Source: Spirochaetaceae bacterium (GTDB lineage Bacteria; Spirochaetota; Spirochaetia; Treponematales; Breznakiellaceae). From it: 8,935 nucleotides of DNA. How positions within the stretch are numbered: position 1 is the first letter of the stretch; the number at the start of each line of letters is the position of its first letter. The notes beneath the pieces were generated by a model. The model did not search any database, was not told where the DNA came from, and was given only the letters and a program-made list of their open reading frames with translations. The position numbers and the translations under genes are program-made. Shown here one piece after another: positions 1 through 5,238 of the stretch. The DNA is taken from contig JAITNO010000099.1 of the NCBI GenBank assembly GCA_031290405.1, forward strand, positions 1 to 8,935. Reading direction: 5' to 3'.

Positions 1-216
1 GTATGTCCGGCAGTTCCGTGGTTCGCCGTCGGTCGGTTCCACCGCGCCGCGCTTCAGTTCCCTTCCCATCGTCCTGCGGTCTTTCCCCAGGATTTCGGCA
101 AGTTTCCCGCTCTCCCGCACCCTGCCTTTCCACAGCGCCTCCAACATCCGCCGCTGTTCGTAGGTGAAATGGCTCCCCTTCCCGCCGCTTTCCGGTGTAT
201 TCTTTTTTCGTCCCAT
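1..216 (-). CDS. IS30-family transposase, N-terminal part (runs off window edge)
   Basis: The leftward frame opens at ATG 216-214 and stays open for 72 codons to the window edge, so only the N-terminus is present. After a basic start (MGRKKN), residues 16-58 (SHFTYEQRRMLEALW ... LAEILGKDRRTMGRELKRG) match the helix-turn-helix that begins IS30-type transposases, with the typical 'hFTyEqR..i' opening and 'R.tisREl.R' recognition helix. The DDE catalytic domain would lie outside the window. A Shine-Dalgarno-like GGGAGTG lies 4 bases before the ATG. The family's role is cut-and-paste or circle-mediated movement of the element. I cannot tell whether the gene is intact. A stand-alone HTH regulator with the same fold is the alternative, but the spacing and motif order favour a transposase. 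Confidence 0.82.
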   Translation of the reverse strand, partial: MGRKKNTPESGGKGSHFTYEQRRMLEALWKGRVRESGKLAEILGKDRRTMGRELKRGAVEPTDGEPRNCRTY

Positions 217-335
217 GGCTCACTCCCAATGTTTTTATTGCTATCAACATTATTCGTGTCCCATGGGATTTTTTCCATCCCATCTTGGGCATTTGTCCTG
301 TCCGCTCGGGAAAAATACAAAAATACAAAAAGAAT
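217..335. other. Upstream end of the IS30-like element with nested TGGGA palindromes
   Basis: This gene-free stretch separates the transposase from the fchA promoter. It holds a perfect 10-bp palindrome TCCCATGGGA (259-268), an overlapping TGGGAT/ATCCCA inverted repeat (264-269 and 277-282, 7-base loop) and a CCCA/TGGG dyad (279-289). These would lie in the leader or operator of the leftward transposase gene and could bind the transposase or fold in its mRNA. An 8-bp direct repeat AAAAATAC occurs at 311-326. The outer boundary of the element cannot be fixed because the other terminal repeat is outside the window. Confidence 0.45.
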
Positions 336-364
336 TTGACATATTGGAAAATGTGGGGTACAAT
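336..364 (+). promoter_or_regulatory. Sigma70-type promoter for fchA
   Basis: TTGACA (336-341), a 17-base spacer and TACAAT (359-364) form a near-consensus promoter. Transcription would start near 371, giving a leader of about 57 bases before the fchA start codon. It is the best promoter-like sequence upstream of the fchA-folD pair. Confidence 0.75.
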
Positions 365-427
365 GGAATGACCGTGCGGGCAGGGGTTTCCTGCGACGGC
401 GGGCAAATTTAAGACAAGGTGGTAAGA

Positions 428-1057
428 ATGAGCATTTCGACAAAATCCATACCGGATTTTATTTCGGTTTTGGCAAGCAAGGCGCCGGTGCCCGGCGGAG
501 GCGGAGCGGCCGCCCTAACGGGCGCGGTGGGCGTTGCTTTGGGGAACATGGTGGGCAGCCTCACCGCGGGCAAGAAGAAGTATGCCGACGTGGAGGCGGA
601 CATCAACCGGCTGCAAGCGGCGTCCGACAAGCTGCAGGCGGAGCTTCTGACGCTGATCGACAAGGACGCGGAGGATTTCGAGCCGCTTGCCAAGGCGTAC
701 GGGCTTCCGGCGAACACCGACGCGGAAAAGGCCCAAAAGGCGAAGGTGATGGAGGTCTGCCTCAAGGACGCCATCAAGACTCCGCTTGAGATTATGAAGA
801 AGTGCGCCGAGGGCGTCAAAATCTGCGAGGAGTTTGCGGCAAAGGGCAGCAAGCTGGCTTTAAGCGACGCCGCCTGCGGCGTCAATTCGCTCAAGGCGGC
901 GCTGAACAACGCAAGCCTCAACGTGTTCATCAACACCAAATCGTTGTCGGATCGCGCCTATGCGGAGAAGATCAACAAAGAAGCGGATGAGTTGATTGTG
1001 AAGTACGGCGCGCTGGCCGACAAGGTGTTTGCCGACGTCAAGGGGCAATTGAAGTAA
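428..1057 (+). CDS. fchA: Methenyltetrahydrofolate cyclohydrolase (cyclodeaminase family)
   Basis: This is a 209-residue cytosolic protein of the FTCD-C cyclodeaminase fold, which hydrolyses 5,10-methenyl-THF to 10-formyl-THF or the reverse. The family hallmark is near the N-terminus: S..PVPGGGGAAAL at about residues 15-28, then GNMVGSLTAGKKKY, followed by an all-helical body with the expected D..AF/DAEDFEPLAKAY segment near residue 80. The length matches stand-alone FchA proteins of clostridia and treponemes. I chose ATG 428, preceded by AAGGTGG at 416-422; a GTG at 419 is in frame but overlaps that ribosome site. folD follows 114 bases downstream on the same strand, which supports the folate role. 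Formiminotransferase activity is not expected, because the other FTCD domain is absent. A formimino-THF cyclodeaminase in histidine breakdown is the alternative, but no hut genes are nearby. Confidence 0.9.
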   Translation: MSISTKSIPDFISVLASKAPVPGGGGAAALTGAVGVALGNMVGSLTAGKKKYADVEADINRLQAASDKLQAELLTLIDKDAEDFEPLAKAYGLPANTDAEKAQKAKVMEVCLKDAIKTPLEIMKKCAEGVKICEEFAAKGSKLALSDAACGVNSLKAALNNASLNVFINTKSLSDRAYAEKINKEADELIVKYGALADKVFADVKGQLK

Positions 1058-1059
1058 AA

Positions 1060-1112
1060 ACTAGTGTTACTAGTGAGGGATGCGCCCTCTGGCGAGGGCC
1101 GGCAGGATTGCC
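1060..1112 (+). other. Hairpin cluster in the fchA-folD gap
   Basis: Just after the fchA stop there are two small hairpins: ACTAGT-GTT-ACTAGT (1060-1074) and GCCCTC-TGGC-GAGGGC (1084-1099). The 12-base motif GGCAGGATTGCC (1101-1112) follows. There is no T-run after the second hairpin, so it looks more like an mRNA processing or stability structure inside the fchA-folD transcript than a strong terminator. The GGCARGATTGCC motif recurs after folD at 2051-2062. Confidence 0.5.
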
Positions 1113-1171
1113 AGGCAGGAGCGGGCCGGCGCGTCCCGACGTAAAAAAATATATTGTAGAGGAGAAGAATC

Positions 1172-2020
1172 ATGGGACTGTTAAGTGGAAAAGATGTGGC
1201 GGAAGCCCTCAAGGTCCAGATGAAAGCGGATGTCGAAGCGCTGAAAGGCAAGGGTGTGAACCCGACGCTCGGCATTATCAGAATGGGCGCGGAGCCGGGA
1301 GACTTGGCGTACGAAAAGGGCGCGAAGAAGACCTGCGAAGAGCTGGGCGTCGGCGTTCAGGTGTTCGAGCTTCCCCGCGAAGGCGCGCAGGGGGACCTTA
1401 TCGCGACGATTAAGAAGGTGAACGCCGACAAGGCTGTTCACGGGGTGCTGCTCTTCCAGCCGCTGCCCAAGCAGATTGACGCGTTTGCCGCTCGCGCGGC
1501 GCTCGATCCGGCGAAGGACATGGACGGGATCACCGACGGCTCGATGGCGGGCATTTATTCCGATTCGGGCAAGGGCTATCCCCCCTGCACGGCGGAGTCG
1601 GTCATCAAGATCCTCAAGCACTACAAGGTTGAGCTTGCCGGCAAGAACGTCGTCGTGCTGGGCCGTTCGACGGTTATCGGCAAGCCCGTGTCGATGCTGC
1701 TGCTCAAGGAGAACGCCACGGTCACGGTCTGCCATTCAAAGACCAAAGACCTGACGAAGAAGACGCAGGAAGCGGACGTCGTCGTCGTGGCGATGGGCAA
1801 GGCGTATTTCTGCGATAAGAGCTTCTTTAGGGCCGGGCAGTTCGTCATCGACGTCGGCGTCAACGCGAAGCCGAGCGGCGAGAAGGGCACCTGCGGCGAC
1901 ATCAAGACCGAAGAGGTCGAGCCGATTGTGGCGGGGATAACCCCCGTGCCGGGCGGCGTCGGGTCGGTAACCAACGTCAACCTGATTACCCACGTCATCG
2001 ACGCGGCGAAGAAGGCGTAA
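1172..2020 (+). CDS. folD: Methylene-THF dehydrogenase, FolD family, cyclohydrolase site degenerate
   Basis: This 282-residue cytosolic protein matches FolD over its full length. The N-terminal catalytic lobe carries KDMDGIT (aspartate conserved). The NAD(P)-binding lobe has PPCTAESVIKIL, VVVLGRSTVIGKPVSMLLL, ADVVVVAMGKAYF and VIDVGVN, and ITPVPGGVGSVTN closes the family signature. In bifunctional FolD the active site reads YxxxK, with the lysine essential for cyclohydrolase activity (Lys54 in E. coli, Lys56 in human). Here it reads Tyr47-EKG-Ala51, so the lysine is missing. The VQLPLP motif reads LLFQPLP, which puts Phe at the usual glutamine position. The protein is therefore probably a dehydrogenase only, with FchA from the gene just upstream supplying the hydrolase. 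GAGGAG at 1159-1164 precedes ATG 1172. Cofactor choice (NAD or NADP) cannot be read with certainty. Confidence 0.93.
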   Translation: MGLLSGKDVAEALKVQMKADVEALKGKGVNPTLGIIRMGAEPGDLAYEKGAKKTCEELGVGVQVFELPREGAQGDLIATIKKVNADKAVHGVLLFQPLPKQIDAFAARAALDPAKDMDGITDGSMAGIYSDSGKGYPPCTAESVIKILKHYKVELAGKNVVVLGRSTVIGKPVSMLLLKENATVTVCHSKTKDLTKKTQEADVVVVAMGKAYFCDKSFFRAGQFVIDVGVNAKPSGEKGTCGDIKTEEVEPIVAGITPVPGGVGSVTNVNLITHVIDAAKKA

Positions 2021-2031
2021 GCGTGAGGGTG

Positions 2032-2081
2032 CGTCTAAAACGCAAGGGCAGGCAAGATTGCCGCGCATGAGTTGTTAGACG
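2032..2081. repeat. 50-bp imperfect palindrome between folD and rlmN
   Basis: CGTCTAA (2032-2038) and TTAGACG (2075-2081) are perfect inverted ends. In the centre, GGCAA-GA-TTGCC (2051-2062) is a second perfect dyad. The connecting parts pair only loosely. It could be a terminator-like or mRNA-end structure for folD, although no T-run follows. The ends and length also resemble a short integron attC site, read on the minus strand as GTCTAAC ... TTTAGAC. That reading is speculative. Confidence 0.5.
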
Positions 2082-2116
2082 TGCCCGAACGCCTTGTCCA
2101 AAGGGGGTTTTTTTCG

Positions 2117-3229
2117 GTGAACGACAAGATCCCCCTTGCGGGGCTGCCGCTCGACGAGCTCGAAGAGGCCCTGTCCCCCGCGCCCGCCTTTCGCGCCCGT
2201 CAAGTGTTCCGCTGGATCGCCGGCGGTGCCGAATCCTTCGATCAGATGAGCAATCTGAGCGAAGAGATGCGGCGCGAACTTGACGGGCGCTTCCTTGTAC
2301 GACAAACAAAGGTCGTCCGCCGCTTCGAGTCGGGCGACGGGTCGCTCAAACTCCAGATTGAACTTGCCGACGGCGCCCGCATCGAGACGATGGCCTTGAG
2401 GGACGGCGCCAAACGGCGGACGGCGTGCCTTTCCACCCAGTCAGGCTGCGCCATGGCCTGCGTCTTTTGCAAGACCGGCGCGCTCAGGCTTTCGCGGAAC
2501 CTCAGCTCGGCGGAGATTGTCGAGCAGGCCCTCCACCTCAAAGATGCCGTCAGCGCACTCTCGAACATCGTCTTTATGGGGATGGGCGAGCCGCTCCTAA
2601 ACCTTGACGCCCTCCGCCGCGCGATTGCCGTGCTCACAGGCGGGGGCGGCGGGGGCGGGGAGGGCGGCGGCGCGAGGGCGGCGAAGGCCGCCTTCTCGAC
2701 GCGGCGCATAACCGTCTCGACCTGCGGCGTCGTCAAGGGCATCCTCAGCCTTGCCGAGGAGGGGCCCGCCGTGCGCCTGGCCGTTTCGCTCACCACCGCC
2801 GACGAGGCCCTGCGCCGCCGCCTCATGCCCGTCGCGGCGGAGGCGAATCCGCTGCCGGCGTTAAAGGACGCCCTGAAGCGCCATCAGGCGCAGCACACAA
2901 AGCGCATAACGCTCGAAGCCGTCATCCTTGGCGGCGTCAACACGCGCACGGCAGACATCGAAGCGTTGAAAGCTTTTGCGGAAGGATTGGATGTTTTGAT
3001 CAACGCGATTCCGTGGAACCCCGTCGATGGGGCTCGCTTTGAAGGGAAGCCGCTGTGCGCGCCAAGCGGCGCCGAAATCGCCCGCTTCGCCGCCGCCCTC
3101 GAGAGGGCCGGCCTTAAAACCGTCGTCCGCCGCAGCAAGGGGGCGCGCATAGCAGGCGCCTGCGGCCAGCTCGGCGCCCCCACCCCCGTTGACGCGCCCG
3201 ACCTTGGCCGGCCCGGCGCGCCGGGCTAG
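2117..3229 (+). CDS. rlmN: Dual-specificity 23S rRNA/tRNA adenine-C2 methyltransferase
   Basis: This is a radical-SAM enzyme of 370 residues that methylates C2 of A2503 in 23S rRNA and of A37 in some tRNAs. The [4Fe-4S]/SAM motif CxxxCxxC lies at Cys111, Cys115 and Cys118, with the family's upstream Cys104 (ACLSTQSGC). MGMGEPLLN is at about residues 154-162, and Cys349 in AGACGQL is the cysteine that forms the methyl-transfer intermediate in this family. The N-terminal helical domain (FRARQVFRWIAGG..SFDQMSNLS) is complete. I chose GTG 2117, with AAGGGGG at 2101-2107 and the protein starting at the usual LxGL.L.EL motif. An upstream in-frame TTG (2072) sits in the palindrome and lacks a ribosome site. 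Unusual features are a Gly-rich insertion at residues 175-185, between MGMGEP and the RRITVSTCGVV strand, and a Pro/Gly tail ending in a palindrome. RlmN rather than Cfr is favoured by the whole-length similarity. Confidence 0.93.
   Translation: MNDKIPLAGLPLDELEEALSPAPAFRARQVFRWIAGGAESFDQMSNLSEEMRRELDGRFLVRQTKVVRRFESGDGSLKLQIELADGARIETMALRDGAKRRTACLSTQSGCAMACVFCKTGALRLSRNLSSAEIVEQALHLKDAVSALSNIVFMGMGEPLLNLDALRRAIAVLTGGGGGGGEGGGARAAKAAFSTRRITVSTCGVVKGILSLAEEGPAVRLAVSLTTADEALRRRLMPVAAEANPLPALKDALKRHQAQHTKRITLEAVILGGVNTRTADIEALKAFAEGLDVLINAIPWNPVDGARFEGKPLCAPSGAEIARFAAALERAGLKTVVRRSKGARIAGACGQLGAPTPVDAPDLGRPGAPG
3211..3226. repeat. 16-bp perfect palindrome at the rlmN/efp convergence
   Basis: GCCCGGCGCGCCGGGC is a perfect 16-bp palindrome that encodes the last residues of RlmN and touches both stop codons. 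As RNA it could form a short GC hairpin in either transcript, but it has no T-run, so calling it a terminator would be a guess. Confidence 0.6.
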
Positions 3230-3789
3230 TTGTTCACGCGCTCGACGTATTCGTTGGTTTCGGTGTTCACGAGGATCCTCTCGTTCTGCTTGATAAAGAG
3301 GGGCACGCGCACGGTAAGCCCCGTCTCCGTCACCACCGGCTTCGTCGCGCCGGAAACCGTGTCGCCCCGGACGTAATTTTCGCTTTCGGCGACGGTAAAC
3401 ACCACCTTGTAAGGAATCTTTATATCGATCACCTTATCTTCCCAGATCGTCAGCTCGTAGCTGCTCTCCGCTTGCAGGTAGCGCTTTTTGTCCTCCATCC
3501 CGTCGACGGGAACCTCGTACTGTTCGTACGACTCGTTATCCATGAAGTGATACGCGTCGTCGTCGCCATACTGATACTGGCACGTCCTCACGTCGACCTC
3601 AGCATCCTCAACCTCCTGCTGAGTGGGAATCGTCATCGACAGCACCGAGCCGTCCTTGATGCTCTTCATCTTGACGCGGGCAATCGCCGTACCCTTGCCC
3701 GGCGTATGAAACTCCCGTTCAACAACCAGGAAGGGCTGCCCCTTCTGCAACAAACACGTCCCCTTGACAATATCAACGCCACGAATCAT
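3226..3789 (-). CDS. efp: Translation elongation factor P
   Basis: This 187-residue protein has the normal EF-P length and three-domain order. It binds ribosomes stalled on polyproline and promotes peptide-bond formation. The tip loop FHTPGKGTA carries Lys32 where EF-P is post-translationally modified in many bacteria; which modification occurs here cannot be read. Domains II and III are intact, ending in the family signature VVFTVAESENYVRGDTVSG..KPVVTETGLTVRVPLFI..NE and a terminal NTETNEYVERVNN. I chose ATG 3789-3787 (MIRGVDIVKG), with GTGAGG a few bases upstream; a longer frame upstream includes the promoter and is not used. It converges on rlmN and shares the CTAG stop. Its own promoter lies at 3810-3838, and the OMP gene behind it is on the same strand, so some readthrough is possible. 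Confidence 0.96.
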   Translation of the reverse strand: MIRGVDIVKGTCLLQKGQPFLVVEREFHTPGKGTAIARVKMKSIKDGSVLSMTIPTQQEVEDAEVDVRTCQYQYGDDDAYHFMDNESYEQYEVPVDGMEDKKRYLQAESSYELTIWEDKVIDIKIPYKVVFTVAESENYVRGDTVSGATKPVVTETGLTVRVPLFIKQNERILVNTETNEYVERVNN

Positions 3790-3809
3790 ATAAACCTCAC
3801 AATGTGCCC

Positions 3810-3838
3810 AGCATAACAGCATCCCCCCACCCCGTCAA
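3810..3838 (-). promoter_or_regulatory. Sigma70-type promoter for efp
   Basis: On the minus strand TTGACG (3838-3833), a 17-base spacer and TATGCT (3815-3810) precede efp. The start point would be near 3803, leaving a short leader of about 14 bases that contains the GTGAGG ribosome site. Confidence 0.72.
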
Positions 3839-3867
3839 CCGCTCTTTTGGAGAGAGGCTGGATTCTT

Positions 3868-4647
3868 TTACTGTTTAGGGTAGTATACGTCGAGGTCGGA
3901 GCCCACGCCCGTAAAGAGCGAGCCGCCGCCGTCGCCTAAAGTGCGGAAGGTGTAGCCCACCGAGACCGTCAGTTTGCCGCCCAACCCGTAGGAACTCACA
4001 TTCTTATAATCCGAGATGCTCGTTATCTTATTGACAATCGCCTTCTCGCGGGACGTATTCGCCTTTATGCCGAACGTCAACTCGCCGCGCAGAAAAAGCC
4101 CTTCGCGCACATAAAAATCGACACCCGCCCCGAACCTAAACCAGAAAGCGCTCCAGTCGTCCGCGTTTCCCTGGTAACTGTCGCCCGCTTTCCGTGCGTT
4201 GTATCCGGCTGGAGAATCCTTGCTGTAGCGCATGGAGCTTACTATTTCGCCTTCCATTCCCATAAGCGGATAGACGGTAAAAGAGTCGCCCAATCTGAAT
4301 GGATATTTGCCATAAAGCGAAAGGTAAACCGCGCTGCCTCCGAGCGAGACGTCTTCTGGGTCGGCGCCCGTGTCGTTGCTGAAATTTTCGCTGTGGGTTA
4401 CCCCGTTGGCGAGACCCGAAAACCCCAATCCCACTTCAACATACCGCGCGTCAAAAAAAGTGAAGAGCCCGTAAAGGAAGGAAGAATAACTCTGTTTGCC
4501 GCTCAAGCCGCTGTAGTGGTCCGCGCTTATGCTCGAATAGCCGAAGCCCATATTGCCGCCCAAGCCAATGCTCAAGGGTATTTCGAGGGCGCCCAGCGCC
4601 GAAGACAAGAACAGAAAAAATGCAAAAATCGAGAGAATTTTTTTCAA
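3868..4647 (-). CDS. Exported outer-membrane beta-barrel protein of unknown function
   Basis: A 259-residue protein with a clear signal peptide (MKKILSIFAFFLFLSSALGA, residues 1-20) followed by repeated alternating, aromatic- and glycine-rich strands. Examples are IGLGGNMGFGYSS, YVEVGLGFSGLANG, AVYLSLYGKYPFRLG, FWFRFGAGVDFYVREGLFLRGELTFGI and LGGKLTVSVGYTFRTL. This pattern is typical of a small 8-12-strand outer-membrane barrel. I see no catalytic motif and do not recognise a named family. I chose TTG 4647-4645, which has AGAGGGG five bases upstream and places the KK directly before the hydrophobic core; a TTG at 4674 would add nine residues without a good ribosome site. The tail after the last strand (LFTGVGSDLDVYYPKQ) is not a classical terminal-Phe ending. 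It lies upstream of efp and downstream of the 21-bp array. Confidence 0.75.
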   Translation of the reverse strand: MKKILSIFAFFLFLSSALGALEIPLSIGLGGNMGFGYSSISADHYSGLSGKQSYSSFLYGLFTFFDARYVEVGLGFSGLANGVTHSENFSNDTGADPEDVSLGGSAVYLSLYGKYPFRLGDSFTVYPLMGMEGEIVSSMRYSKDSPAGYNARKAGDSYQGNADDWSAFWFRFGAGVDFYVREGLFLRGELTFGIKANTSREKAIVNKITSISDYKNVSSYGLGGKLTVSVGYTFRTLGDGGGSLFTGVGSDLDVYYPKQ

Positions 4648-4744
4648 CAACGCCCCTCTTACGCAAAACGACAATCCACGTCTTACTTCCTTTTATTTTC
4701 GGAAAATGACCGAGCGGACTTTAGGGACGCGCTGAAAAAACGAT

Positions 4745-5164
4745 GGGCTGCCCGTCCCTAGGTGCAAATCATTCGTGCGCCCAAACGGTTTGTTCGTACC
4801 CCCGAATGAGCCAGTTTTACCTAAAACTGACCCGGCCGTACCCAAGACTGAGTTGTTCGTACCCCAGACTGAGCCAGTTTTACCCCAGACTGAGTTGTTC
4901 GTACCCCAGACTGAGTTGTTCGTACCCCAAGCTGAGTTGTTCGTACCCCAGACTGAGTCGTTCGTACCCAAGACTGAGTTGTTCGTACCCCAGACTGAGC
5001 CAGTTTTAGGTAAAACTGAGTCGGTTTTACCTAAAACTGGCTCATTCGTACGCACGAATGAAGCGTTCGCGCATAAAACTGACCCGGCCGTACGCACGAC
5101 TGAGCCGGCAGTACCCAAAACTGGGTTGGCAATGTCTAAAACTGGGGCGGCCCTACGGAAGGCT
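4745..5164. repeat. Tandem array of 21-bp units, about 19-20 copies, readable on both strands
   Basis: The array fills most of the 591-base gene-free stretch between two surface-protein genes. In the plus frame, units begin at 4766, 4787, 4808 and every 21 bases to 5144; a weaker unit may start at 4745. The central units (4850-4996) are almost identical, with TTGTTCGTACCCCAGACTGA as the core, and units at both ends diverge. Each unit is a left arm (TTCGTA, GTTTTA, GCCGTA or GCAGTA) plus a right arm (GAATGA, AAACTGA or AGACTGA), drawn as if from a small set. Several units are palindromic: CAGTTTTA-CC-TAAAACTG at 4812-4829, CAGTTTTA-GG-TAAAACTG at 5001-5018 and CATTCGT-ACGC-ACGAATG at 5043-5060. 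No stop codon occurs on either strand in one frame each, giving heptapeptides such as ELFVPQT (plus) and NNSVWGT (minus). Neither frame has a convincing start or a domain outside the repeat, so I annotate it as a repeat and not as a gene. Confidence 0.93.
4996..5044. repeat. 49-bp near-perfect palindrome inside the 21-bp array
   Basis: The two arms (4996-5019 and 5021-5044) pair at every position except T5017 with G5023, which as RNA would still be a wobble pair; base 5020 is the centre. It spans two array units and contains the GTTTTAGGTAAAAC and GTTTTACCTAAAAC cores. Such a dyad can form a cruciform in DNA or a long hairpin in either transcript, so it may act as a bidirectional transcription block between the flanking genes. 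Confidence 0.85.
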
Positions 5165-5238
5165 GCGGTTGATGTGAGGAACAGGGGCGGCGCTTACCGC
5201 ACTTTCAGTGTGTTCTTGGGGCGCGCTCTCCTCCTCCT

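Noticed and set aside
54..443. 129-residue minus-strand frame over the transposase start
   Set aside because: It reads a different frame from the clear IS30 helix-turn-helix and crosses the fchA promoter; no recognisable domain.
409..939. 176-residue minus-strand frame opposite fchA, and similar long antisense frames opposite folD and rlmN
   Set aside because: Long antisense frames are common in high-GC genes; none shows a family motif or start signals, while the sense frames are clearly conserved enzymes.
3842..3856. CTCT...AGAG hairpin between the beta-barrel gene and efp as a terminator
   Set aside because: Only four pairs and no T-run; too weak to support.
4693..5118. 141-residue minus-strand frame of NNSVWGT-like heptapeptides
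   Set aside because: No ribosome site, signal peptide or non-repeat domain; the last part overlaps the promoter region of the beta-barrel gene. Kept as a property of the repeat.
4766..5164. CRISPR array
   Set aside because: The 21-bp units are directly adjacent with no spacers between repeats, and no cas gene is present.
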